A stretch of DNA of 64,000 nt from Cladopsammia gracilis (Eukaryota; Cnidaria; Anthozoa; Scleractinia; Dendrophylliidae). The notes below the pieces were generated by a model. It saw only the letters and a list, made by a program, of their open reading frames with translations. It did not search any database and was not told the origin of the DNA. Shown in pieces: positions 1 through 10,541 of this stretch (positions within the stretch are counted from its first letter, which is position 1; the number at the start of each line of letters is the position of its first letter). The stretch covers positions 482,001 through 546,000 of the forward strand of contig JAJGOT010000467.1 of the NCBI GenBank assembly GCA_022457155.1, given 5' to 3'. Made by a program: the position numbers and the translations under genes.

Positions 1-3000
1 TTCTCTCTTTATCGCCTGTTCATTATTTTCTGTTTGCAATAAAAAGGAAAAGGAAATTAAAACTGAATCTGGTGAAAAGGACTTTAACACTCACTACTAA
101 TTAGCAAAACCAACAAATGCTGCCAAATATCTACTCTTCGTAGCTGAGTTTGTAGAGTATTTATTTATTATTTACCATATAAGTTTACACTTATAGATAA
201 GTATTTGTCAGCGGTCGCCCTCAGAGCGTATATAAGGATTGAGATTACTTCACTCGCCCTCTTTTCGCGCCAGTCAGCTTCGCATTCTCCACTCCCTGTC
301 GTCAGTTTAATATGACCGAAAAAGCCGCTCAAGTTCCTTCTGCAAATGTAGCGGCGGCGTAAGCCGCGTTGGCCGCCCTGCTGTTCCCTGTTGCCGCTCA
401 GTCTACTCATCAGAACGCCGTTCCTGGTTCTTCTTCGGAACAAGAAAATTTGGAGGCAAATATCTCTTCTCACTGACTGTCACGGTAGAATTATATATTT
501 TGTTTTATTTTTCGTTTCCTTCATTCCTTGCCCCCATGCTTTTCGGTTTTCATGCTCGCCATTTGCCTCTGGTAGTTTTGCTTTATTTGTCATTTTCAGC
601 GTAATTATTTTTCATTTCGTCAAGTCGGCTTTCGTTCTTTGTTCTCGTTGCACGTGGCGGCTCCTTTGCATGCTTCTTCGTTCCCTTCGGGTTTTCAAGA
701 GTTTGTTTTTAGCATTGCTTTATTTTCCCTGGCGTACTGCGCCTTGCCCTCAGGGCTTTGCTTGTGCTCGTTTGGCGTATTTTGTCCAACTGTTTAGCAT
801 GCTCATTGTACTTGCCATCGTTGTCACACGTTTGAGTCTTCAGTTTCGCCTTTTAGGCCCCGCAGACCATTGTTGTTGTCGCATTTTTTTTAATTATTTA
901 GCATGCTGCGTTTGCCATCGGGGCTTTGCAGATGTTTGTTGAGACAAGTTCGAGTTTGTTCAGCATGCTGCGTTTGCCATCGGGGTTTTGCAGATGCTTT
1001 TGTCACATTTTCTATTATTTAGCATGCTGCGTTTGCCATCGGGGCTTTGCAGATGCTTGTTGTGACAAGTTTGAGTTTGTTTAGCATGCTGCGTTTGCCA
1101 TCGGGGCTTTGCAGATGCTTTTGTCACATTTTCTTATTATTTAGCATGCTGCGTTTGCCATCGGGGTTTTGCAGATGCTTGTTGTGACAAGTTTGAGTTT
1201 GTTTAGCATGCTGCGTTTGCCATCGGGGCTTTGCAGATGCTTTTGTCACATTTTCTGATTATTTAGCATGCTGCGTTTGCCATCGGGGTTTTGCAGATGC
1301 TTGTTGTGATAAGTTTGAGTTTGTTTAGCATGCTGCGTTTGCCATCGGGGTTTTGCAGATGCTTTTGTCACATTTTCTGATTATTTAGCATGCTGCGTTT
1401 GCCATCGGGGCTTTGCAGATGCTTGTTGTGACAAGTTTGAGTTTGTTTAGCATGCTGCGTTTGCCATCGGGGCTTTGCAGATGCTTTTGTCACATTTTCT
1501 TATTATTTAGCATGCTGCGTTTGCCATCGGGGTTTTGCAGATGCTTGTTGTGACAAGTTTGAGTTTGTTTAGCATGCTGCGTTTGCCATCGGGGTTTTGC
1601 AGATGCTTTTGTCACATTTTCTGATTATTTAGCATGCTGCGTTTGCCATCGGGGTTTTGCAGATGCTTGTTGTGATAAGTTTGAGTTTGTTTAGCATGCT
1701 GCGTTTGCCATCGGGGTTTTGCAGATGCTTTTGTCACATTTTCTGATTATTTAGCATGCTGCGTTTGCCATCGGGGTTTTGCAGATGCTTGTTGTGACAA
1801 GTTTGAGTTTGTTTAGCATGCTACGTTTGCCATCGGGGCTTTGCATGTAGATGCTTGTTTGTTGCATGTTATAATTGTTTAGCATGCTTTGTTTCCCATC
1901 GGGGCTTTGCAGATGCTTGTTATGACAAGGTTGAGTTTGTTTAGCATTGGGGCTTTGTATATGCTTGTTTGTCACATGTTTGAATTGTTTGCCATGCTGT
2001 GTTTGCCTTCGGGGCTTTGCAGATGCTCGTCGTGGCAAGTTTGAGTTTGTCTAGCATGCTGCGCTTTGCCATCGGGGCCTTGCTTATACTTGTTCTGACA
2101 TGCTGCACGAAATGTGTTTGCAGTATGCTGCACTTTGCCATCGGCCTCTTGTTGTGAGTGTTTGCTTGTCATCATGCCTTTTGCCATTAAGTTTTGCAGA
2201 TGCTTCTTTGTCACTTGTTCAGGTGTTTCACCTTCGGCGCTTTACTTATGCTCCCTTGTTTCGCTTTTAGCTATACTTTTTTTTTATCTTTTTCTTCTTT
2301 CTCCTTTCGATGATAGTCTTGAAGGGAGTCTAATTCCCTACTCGGATTACCGGGGCCAAGGCTGTCATCTCTCAGGCTCTCTTTTATCTTTTCCTTATCT
2401 ATGTCTCTGTTACCTTTCAGTCTTCTTTGCGCCTTCTCAATAAAAGGAGTTTTGACTTTCATCAGTGGGAGATGTCTAAATTTTGATCCTACTGCCGTTT
2501 CCCCTAACGTAGTGTCATGGGTTGATACAACCGGAAGTCTCACTCCCGTCCAAGCCTGGGAGATGACAGTTAATGGCCATGTGCCAGGGACGTTCCGTTT
2601 TGCGTTTTGGGTTTTGGGTGTTTCGTCTTTTGGGGGTTTTGTTGAGTTTTGGGGGTATTTTGGAGGTGTATAATGTATATCTGCGAGGTTGCTTGTGGGC
2701 TTGTTGCGACAGCTGACCCCAATCTAAATCCGCATAAGCATGAGGGAGAGCGCCGCAAATAGATTACTATTTGTCAGCGGTCGCCCTCAGAGCGTATATA
2801 AGGATTGAGATTACTTCACTCGCCCTCTTTTCGCGCCAGTCTGGCGGCTCAGTCCGCCACGGTTTGCTCGTCCTTTATGTTTTCATCTCTCTCTCTGCTT
2901 TCCTCGCTGTCGACTTTCGGTAATAGTTTTTCCCGCCCTCCCAACCCATTTGCTACTTACTTGTCTACCTTAAGCGACAGCTGACCCCAATCTAAATCCG

Positions 3001-4184
3001 CATAAGCATGAGGGAGAGCGCCGCAAATAGATTACTATTTTAGACTGCGTTAAATAATTAGTAGTAGTAGTAATAATAATACATTAGCATATCGAAGGTT
3101 ATTAGTTCATTAGTTAATTTGAAGGCAGAAGTTATTATATAACAATAGTTTTTATCACAGTTACTCACATACATATACATGAACTTTATCTATTCTAGAA
3201 TTTACAGAGTAGCCTAAAAGGGCTAATATCTTCGAGAACATAAATAGTATAAAGAAATGACAAAGGGGAAAAAATCTATTTACATTAAAAAATCTAATTT
3301 ACATCTATTTACATGAATAATGTCAATATACCATCACGTCTAAAAAGAGGTTAATTTCAGGAGTCTTCTAAAATCAGTTTAAGCAGTCTAAGATCTTACA
3401 TTATTAGGTAGGGAGTTCCAGGTCTTAGATGCAAAGTAACGAAAGGAGTTGAGACCATAAGTGGTAACAGGTTTACATAGTGATACATTGCATTCATGGT
3501 GTGGTTTTCAATTGAGTGTCGAAAGTAATTTCGCGATTGGTTTAGTTTTTGGTTTAGCTAAACGATCTCGCGCCACTTTATTAACCATTCAGAGTAAAAC
3601 CAAAACTAACAGTCACACGCGTTTTCCCGCGATTGGCGCCGGCAACAAGTATTTGCTTTGAGCTGTGATTGGTTCATTGGATTGTCTGCCTCTGTTTTGA
3701 TTCGCCAAAGTAATTGCTTTGTTTTTGGTTTTACGACACTTAAGTATAAATCGCTCTATCTAAAATGATAACTTCTCCCGCTACTTTCATATCGACAGTT
3801 CGCATATACATGCAGGATTAAACGTATATAAGTACGAATTTGTTTCATATATTCATCATTAGAAAAAAAAATAAGTAGCTCTCCATAGTGCTCATAACAA
3901 AATTAAACTAATATAGGGTTTAGCTATTGGTTCCCTAGTAGTCATTTCTGCAACGAAAAGAGAAAAAACATTTATAGCAATGCGTCTTGTCTTAGGACTC
4001 AACACAAATGCTGTTTGTTTGTAGTTATTGGTCTCGAGCCAAAGGCTTGCCGATAAAAAATCCGACGCGCCAACCACCGCTATAGACTACCTCAAACGCG
4101 AATTCATTGCCCTTGACTAGAATAACATCATAAAATGAGAGTCGTAGCAGAAATGTGGGAGAGTTAGACGACAAGGGGTAAGGG

Positions 4185-4221
<37 letters not shown>

Positions 4222-4809
4222 GGGGGGGGGGGGGGGGGTTCTACGTCCATGTTTCTTACCAGAATCATCGCTATCTGCATCATCTTCATCAACAGCTGTG
4301 TCCGTAGCCTCATCTCCATCATCTGTTAATTCATTAGCGTCGTTATCGATCTCGTCTTTAGCTTCTGCTTCATTATTTTCATCTGATCGAAAAGTAAATT
4401 GAGTGGATTTTTATGAGAGGTCCTTTTCTCATAATCTTAAAGGCCCACCTTTATCCAAAATGCTGTGCGCGCCGTGATTACTTTCTATGCTGAATTTCGT
4501 GTAACACGAAATTCACGCATGAATGCGTGCAACCAATCAGATCACGCGTATGAACAATGAGCATTTCAAAACAAAAGCAAACGACCGCAACATCTTTTGG
4601 GTGAAAGTGGGCCTTTGAACCCTTTCACTCCTTTGCCAATCTTGGAGTTCATTAACAGTGGCCGTTTTTATACTAGAGACGCATTATCCGTCCAGACGAA
4701 TAATGCGTCTGTCATGTTATGCGTCTAGTGTAAAGACGGGACGAACAACTTGAGACGCATTATCCGTCTGGACGAACTTGGGGAAACATTTGTAGTTCGT
4801 CTGGTTATG

Positions 4810-4851
<42 letters not shown>

Positions 4852-4909
4852 AGACGAATTATCTTTCGAAATGCGTCTTCAACGACGCACTACGAAAGAT
4901 AGTTCGTCT

Positions 4910-4951
<42 letters not shown>

Positions 4952-4976
4952 CATAACCAGATGAACTACAAATGTT

Positions 4977-5007
<31 letters not shown>

Positions 5008-7068
5008 TCTAGTATAAAAACGGCCAGTCTTAAAAGAAAATCATCGTGTAATAAAAAGTACCATCAAAAGTATCGCTCAGTAGCTTTCATTTGAATGGTC
5101 ACACTTTAGGTCTTCATACACCGACTCAGAAGTTAGAACCACCTTGTACAATGTAATAAACAGTACAACAGGAAAGTACTGCTCAATGGGTGGTTTTCAC
5201 GTTACGTCACGGCGGCCATGTTGGTGCACACCTACAAAAGAATTTTAATGAACTTCTTTTGTTATGTGCACCAACATGGCCGGTCATGTGAGTGAAAACC
5301 ATCTATAGCTTTCATTTTAATGGTCACACTTTAGGATTTCCTCCACACACTCAAAAATTAGAACCACCTTGTACACCATAATAAACATTACAACAGGAAA
5401 GTATTGGTCAATAGCTTTTAAGTGAATGGTCACAATTTGTACTTAGTTTATATTTGCGATTATTCTTATTGTTAGTTGTAATTATCTTTGAGAAGCCCCC
5501 TTGTGGAAAGGTAATAAAGTATGTATGCATGTTTGTATGTAATTTAGGATTTCATCCACAGAGTCAAAGAAAGTTAGAACCACCTTGTACAACATAATAA
5601 ACAGGGGCCGGATTCACGAAGCCCTCCTAAGTTAAGACATAGCCTATGCATTGTTTCTTGACAATAGCCTATTGTTAGAGTGATTTTCCTCAGACCGTGA
5701 AATAGTTAGTACACTAATAGAGGTTAGTAGATCTTATTTCCGTTGTTTTCTTTTGTGTCTATTTGACTATTATACATTAAACTAATAGAAACTGTTTCAC
5801 GGTCTGAGGAAAATCACGCTAGAATGACAATAGACTATTGTTAAGAAACAATACTTAGGACATGTCTTAACTTAAGGGGGCTTCGTGAATCCGGCCCAAG
5901 TACAACAGGAAAGTACTGCTCAGTAGCTTTCATTTAAATGGTCACACGTTAGGATTTCATCAACAAACTCAAAAGTTAGAACCACCTTGTGCAACATAAT
6001 AAACAGTACAACAGGAAAGTACTGCTCAATAGCTTTCATTTGAATGGTCACACGTTAGGATTTCATCAATAAACTCAAAAGTTAGAACCACCTTGTGCAA
6101 CATAATAAACAGTACCACAGGAACGTACTGCTCAATAGCTTTCATTTGAATGGTCACACGTTAGGATTTCATCAACCAACTCAAAAGTTAAAACCACCTT
6201 ATGCAACATAATAGAGGTATGTCCAGAAATGCACGCTAATGAGATTCATGCTCTTTATGATAGACATCATGAAGTGTCCCCTAGACCTAATTCTCACCTA
6301 AACACAAGCAATTCTGTCAAACATGAAGTCATATGGAAATTACAAATAATTGTGTGTAATATGAAGTGCCCAAGGTCCGAGTTACGTGCATTTCTGGACA
6401 TAAGTGACATAATAAACAGTACAACAGGAAAGTACTTTGCATTGTCGCACTTCAGGATCTCACTCACAGGCTCAGAGTAAATAGACAGCATAATAAACAG
6501 TACTATAGGAACCGTAGTTACTGGATAGTGTCACAAAAAAGAAAGAAAATCTTACCTTTAGAAATACTTGCTAAATCTGTTAAAGAAGAAAAATATTTTT
6601 GGTGTTAGGAAGTTCTAAGCTCAATGCAGGTATTTTCATTAAGCTAATATCAGCATAATAGTTTCTAAGATAATTAAAAGCAGTAATTTAATACAAGTAT
6701 AACGTGAAACCTCTGTATATTTTTGAATGAATCTTTGAATGAATCTTTTCTAAAATTGTTTGGACATGAACAAATTTGCGCGACGTAACAGTTATCTGTT
6801 TTGTTCAGGCGTACAGGTGGTATAAGATCAATGTTTTAATGGGTGTCTTCAAATATCTCTGCCTTTTTTCCAGTTTCGCCCTGATGCGGTATTTCGCACT
6901 TGTAGCGCGTTCTTATACTGACACTCAGAAGTTATCACATGACTGCTCAGTAAACATCTCTAAATATCAGAACTTACCTTTTAAACTTCTTGCTCGTGCA
7001 AGATGGCTTGTGAATGAAAGGCAAAGTAGCACGACTAAAAGCGCGCAGCCCGTGAGTTTAAATTGCAT
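1..7068 (-). CDS. Gene A (partial, 3' end beyond left edge): secreted acidic protein of the CRD cluster
   Basis: Reconstructed exons, 5' to 3' on minus: 7068-6978 (ATG, 30 aa), 6576-6556 (a 21-nt micro-exon), 4382-4260 (41 codons), and probably 29-1 running off the window. Every junction is GT-AG and phase 1. The first exon is a signal peptide: MQFKLTG, a Leu/Val/Cys core, then basic ARARSLK. The micro-exon reads LASISK and joins in frame to a strongly acidic exon rich in Asp, Glu and Ala. The edge exon follows a good pyrimidine tract and starts ENNEQAIKRE. No cysteine domain is visible; by analogy with genes B to D it should lie to the left. The layout (signal exon, short symmetric exons, same strand) places it in the same family. 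The function is unknown. The first three exons are well supported; the edge exon is tentative. Confidence 0.6.
312..476 (+). pseudogene. Remnant start of the element's first ORF
   Basis: An ATG 37 bp after repeat A1 opens MTEKAAQVPSANVAAA, stops at TAA, then continues open in the same frame for 37 more codons (Ala/Leu-rich, then SSSEQENLEANISSH) to TGA. It is in the place where a gag-like ORF of a Ngaro-type element would begin. It is broken by the in-frame stop and lost after 476. Confidence 0.35.
896..2230. repeat. Satellite array of ~60-bp units in a 121-bp dimer
   Basis: Units contain TTTGCCATCGGGG(C/T)TTTGC and GATGCTT. Two variants alternate: one continues TGTTGTGACAAGTTTGAG, the other TTGTCACATTTTCTGAT, giving a 121-bp higher-order period. 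About 17 recognisable units run to ~1900, followed by decayed ones to ~2230. It replaces the coding interior of the surrounding retroelement. Minus-strand open frames here are products of the repeat. Confidence 0.9.
3041..4250. other. Non-coding stretch, probably gene A intron
   Basis: AT-rich sequence with no exon that fits the splice phase of gene A and no recognisable repeat. The 61-codon minus frame at 3892-4077 has no supporting features. Confidence 0.4.
4187..4238. repeat. (GT)n followed by a G run
   Basis: A GT dinucleotide run of about 17 copies is followed by a run of about 17 G, just downstream of the gene A acidic exon in its intron. Confidence 0.9.
4441..4614. mobile_element. TTAA-flanked MITE (AGGCCCAC ends)
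   Basis: The inverted ends AGGCCCAC / GTGGGCCT are flanked by TTAA (4437-4440) and TTGA (4615-4618). It has the same ends as the element at 43188-43320. A TTAA target site suggests a Kolobok-type or piggyBac-type source. It has no coding capacity. Confidence 0.6.
4659..5026. mobile_element. Palindromic MITE with GACGCATTATCCGTC repeats
   Basis: The ends are inverted copies of TGGCCGTTTTTATACTAGAG. The inside is almost one foldback built from repeated GACGCATTATCCGTC motifs, pairing around ~4880. A shorter relative lies at 28548-28652. Confidence 0.75.
5205..5312. repeat. Short palindromic repeat (GGCGGCCATGTTGG core)
   Basis: The arms GGTTTTCAC...CGGCCATGTTGGTGCAC and GTGCACCAACATGGCCGG...GTGAGTGAAAACC are inverted around ~5250. 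A diverged relative lies at 22750-22918 (CACGTGACGTCACGGCGGCC ... CCACGTGAGTG). Confidence 0.6.
5605..5896. mobile_element. Palindromic MITE (GGGCCGGATTCACGAAGCC ends)
   Basis: The ends GGGCCGGATTCACGAAGCC and its complement enclose inverted blocks such as GATTTTCCTCAGACCGTGAA. It is inserted cleanly within a unit of the 115-bp repeat (AATAAACAG / AAGTACAACAGG). The GGG ends fit a Harbinger-type source. Confidence 0.7.
6217..6402. mobile_element. Small MITE with TATGTCCAGAAATGCACG ends
   Basis: An 18-bp terminal inverted repeat (TATGTCCAGAAATGCACG / CGTGCATTTCTGGACATA) bounds 186 bp inside the 115-bp repeat array. It has no coding capacity. Confidence 0.55.
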
Positions 7069-8430
7069 ATTGTTGACCCTGGAGGTAGATACGACAAATA
7101 TAAAGACTTATTCAAAACTAATCACATGGTTAAACCTTTACATTCTAAGATTGATCAAGTTTATTTTCTCTTTACAACATCAATATTCTGTCAGGTAGGC
7201 GGGTAATGAGAATAAGAAAAATAATCAGCTAGGGAATATAACCATGAAGTTGATTTACCACTAAATTTCCAGCATTAACATCAAAAGAAAATTTAAGTAT
7301 TGTCATGCGGATATAAGCCTGAAAAGGTTAGAATCGAAATTACAAGAGTATGGCAGTTTTACATTAAGTCACAATTTGTAACAGGTGATTTCTTCATTAT
7401 GCTCGCACTTAGATTTAGATAAAAGCTATAACTGTAAAACATTTTCACGATAGTTCTGCGATTATGGATCAGTTTTCTTGTAGGGAATATAGAAACCAAG
7501 TAATGTTAACGCCGTGGAGTATTAAGGAAAAGCCTGCACGGTATCGAATTGTGATATTTTCGTTTAGATTGATATTTATATGACGGATCACTAAACCGTA
7601 TGCTTCTTTGTCTAATTGCATCAACTGATCTTTGCTAACGTGTCCTGGCTGACTGCATCAAATTAACATACATAAGAAGCAAGAAATAAATGTTGATATA
7701 CAATACCTTCCTCTTTTTGTTTTCAGCAGCAAAGAGGAGAGGGCTGTTAAAGAAATCACTTTCGCGAAACTTCCTTTTTTCGCTGAATTATTTAATTCGT
7801 TCGACTGGTACTTGCCCCTTGACTTGTCCCACAGTTAATAAACAACGCATGCGAACTAGGCTTGTGAGTCATTCGCGATAAGATCATTGAACAAATGAAA
7901 ACGTGACCTTGTGTTTGCTCCACGTCAAAATCTTTCAGAAGACAGATACGACGCTTAAATGTTGCGTTTCATTTCCAAACTATATCGCTACCGCGAGATT
8001 TCGATTTTTTTTAAGGACAAAGACCACTGAAAATTTAAAGAGTTCACAATTTCCTTTATTACGTTTTACGAATTTATATGTTTCAAGGGCAGGTCGCATT
8101 GGATAAGTGAAAAGAACAGTCGGTTGTTTAGACATATCTAAAGCGAAACTAAATTGTTATTTTGTAAAACAACTGCATCTCTTTATTTTTCCTTGAAGTC
8201 AAGAGTAGCTCTCTTCAAATTTGAAAGAATTCGAAATTTGACGTGGGATTGACACCTGTCGTCAGTACCGGTGATTTTTTTCTTTCAGTTCCTGTAACAA
8301 GGAAGAATCACGTGACTAACATCAATGACTACCACTAGAAAAGCGTGGCACACTGTGATTGCGCGAGTGTTCATGACTCTGACTCGGAAGGGGGGAGGGG
8401 GAGGGATGGAGAGGGGAAGGGGTTGAAAGG
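7069..8430. other. Intergenic, upstream of gene A
   Basis: AT-rich sequence with no supported exon or clear repeat. The promoter of gene A should lie at its left end, but I see no decisive motif. Confidence 0.4.
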
Positions 8431-8436
8431 AAGGGG

Positions 8437-8466
8437 TCAGTCAGTCAGTCAGTCAGTCAGTCACTC
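8437..8466. repeat. (CAGT)n microsatellite
   Basis: About seven copies of CAGT follow a purine-rich GGGGAGGG stretch; this is a short relative of the large array at 9249-9745. Confidence 0.85.
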
Positions 8467-9248
8467 GGTCAGCCCGTCAGTCAGTTAATTAGTAAGCCAG
8501 TTACTAGGCAATACAGGAGAATCACCTTAAACACGTACTAAGTATTATTTAAAATTAGAATGACATTATCTCGTAAATACGCGTAGCGTTAAACGAGATA
8601 TAGTATACGGTGGCAAATATGCAAATTTTCACTCGATTCACTAATCACTGGGATGTAAACGTTTTAATTCCCCAGTATATTACGTCACCCAATTGTCTAG
8701 ACAGTCTCCTTTCACACAATGTATATTGGTGTCACGCTAAGGTGTGTTGGTCGTTTTAAATCTGTCTTACTTTTCAATTCCTTGACTTCAAACTCAGATG
8801 AAGTTAAAACCGATCTGTGGCCGGACTTCGAATGGATTTCTAGCATTTAGGGGAAAATGTCGCTCTGTATTCACGAGATGGCTCTCAGGGCACTTTGATT
8901 AGTATCAATTTGAAAAGTTAAAAAACATATTTGCATCAATGGAAAACTAACAATATTGCTCCAGTTTTGTTGACAATAATTGTACTAGTGTACTGAGATT
9001 ATGGGGCGCATGCACGGCAGCCATGTTGATGTGCATGAAAAACAGCTGCCGTGCATACGCTCTATAAATTAATGGCATTGACTACGCATGGTCCGGATGG
9101 AAATGGATTGCAACTTGGAAAAAATGGTTAATTTTGTCAAGTTTTCCCTTGTGATTTGAAAACCTTTAAGGTAGAAATCTGATTACAGTTTATTATCCCT
9201 TTGAGGAATCACTTGGTATTTTCCTATTGGTGCTCTTAGAGCATTGTG
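8467..9248. other. Intergenic, nothing recognised
   Basis: There is a small inverted repeat near 9003-9062 (GCATGCACGGCAGCCATGTT / AACAGCTGCCGTGCATACGC). Otherwise it is unremarkable AT-rich sequence. Confidence 0.4.
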
Positions 9249-9307
<59 letters not shown>

Positions 9308-9742
9308 GTCAGTCAATCAGTCAATCAGTCAATCAGTCAATCAATCAGTCAGTCAGTCAGTTAGTCAGTTCGTCAATCAGTCAAACAGTCATTCAGAAAT
9401 TAAATTCAGACGGTCAGTCAGTCAGACAGACAGACAGACAGTCAGTCAGTCAGTCAGTCAGTCAGTTAGTCAGTCAGTCAGTCAGTCAGTCAGACAGTCA
9501 GTCAGTCAGTCAGTCAGTCAGTCAGTCAGTCAGACAGTCAGTCAATCACTTAGTTAGTTAGTTAGTCAGTTAGTTAGTCAGTCGGTTAGTTAGCTAGTCA
9601 GTCAGTCACTCAGTCAGCCCGTCCGGCAGTCAGTTAGTCTGCCAGTTAGGTACCTAATCAGCCAGTCAATGAATCCGTTAGTCAGTCAGTTAGTCAGTCA
9701 GTCAGACAGTCAGTCAGTCAGTCAGTTAGTCAGACAGTCAGT
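9249..9742. repeat. (TCAA)n / (GTCA)n microsatellite, ~500 bp
   Basis: It starts as pure TCAA, then drifts to GTCA with GACA and TTAG variants. Two open frames across it encode Ser/Gln/Asn/Val repeats and are artefacts of the period-4 repeat. Confidence 0.95.
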
Positions 9743-10541
9743 TTTGACCACAAATCGCAAAATCGTGTTGACATTGCTCCTTTAAAGTTTTGCTTGTCTG
9801 CACGGGAAATTAGCATCACACAGTAAAAGAAGCAAGGAAAGTAACAAAAAGTAAAGAATGATTATAAAGATGTTAAATAAAATAACACTTGAGAAACTAG
9901 ATGGATAAAAGGTGCTTTATTGATATGCAACTTAGTCGCCGTGAATTACGCATGCGTATTTGTATTTCTACTTTATTGATCAATTGGTTGATGGCTGTTT
10001 GTCATTTTATCTTTTTTCCAGTGACTAATTTTTTTCCAATTTATTCAAATTATGTTATGTCTCTTTTATGACGATATACAGCATTTTAAAATACATAAAT
10101 AAAAACTAAAAACGTTAAGGAAAAAGGAAAAAAATGGATTAAACTATTGTTGAACTTAAGTAATTTAAAGCTATGTAATGAACCTTTTATTAAAGAACTG
10201 ATGCTCTTAATTTTATTTATTTTATCGTTGTTTTCATTTTGTATTGCATCTTTTATTTTTGTTACATTTACGTTGTATATAAGTCGCTTGCTTGTTTTTG
10301 TACAGAAATTGACGCAAAAGGTAAATTTGTTTTTGAATCCCGCTTTATAGTGTACTAAACCGGAGTGAGTTGTATAGGCTTGGCATCAAGGAGTATGACA
10401 ACAGAAGCTTTGGTGTCGTTGAACAGCTACAAGATTAACTAAAACCTTTCGATTTTCCCAGAAAATGCCACTACTTTTTCACTACTTTTTTTTAAATAGA
10501 GATCTATGGTATGCATTGCTATTGTTTTTTGTAAACATTGT

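Larger units (their letters stand above)
202..3040. mobile_element. Ngaro-like retroelement relic with split direct repeats A1...B1-A2-B2
   Basis: A1 (202-275) and A2 (2768-2841) are identical over 74 bp. B1 (2706-2772) and B2 (2974-3040) are identical over 67 bp. B1 and A2 overlap by TATTT, the element starts with TATTT (202) and ends with TATTT (3040). This A1-body-B1-A2-B2 layout is the split-direct-repeat organisation of Ngaro-type tyrosine-recombinase retroelements, where the B1-A2 junction mirrors the circle junction. The A repeat carries TATATAAGG, a likely promoter. No reverse transcriptase, RNase H or recombinase can be read in the body, so this is a non-autonomous or gutted copy. 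The perfect repeat identity suggests a fairly recent insertion. Confidence 0.7.
5030..6520. repeat. Array of a ~115-bp dispersed repeat interrupted by MITEs
   Basis: Units carry AATAAACAGTACAACAGGAA, then CTTTCATTTGAATGGTCACA, then CAAAAGTTAGAACCACCTTG. About eight copies sit in an intron of gene A, broken by elements at ~5205-5310, 5605-5896 and 6217-6402. The same unit recurs singly across the window (15360-15790, 16905-17035, 30690-31175, 39955-40080, 46280-46380) in both orientations. Confidence 0.8.

Noticed and set aside
391..942. Plus-strand 183-codon open frame
   Set aside because: It runs through element and satellite sequence, has no domain, and its hydrophobic look comes from T-rich composition.
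896..2230. Regular repeats resembling a CRISPR array
   Set aside because: The repeats have no unique spacers; both halves of the 121-bp unit repeat, and the context is an animal genome.
9244..9561. Two Ser/Gln-rich open frames
   Set aside because: They are translations of a TCAA/GTCA microsatellite in two frames.
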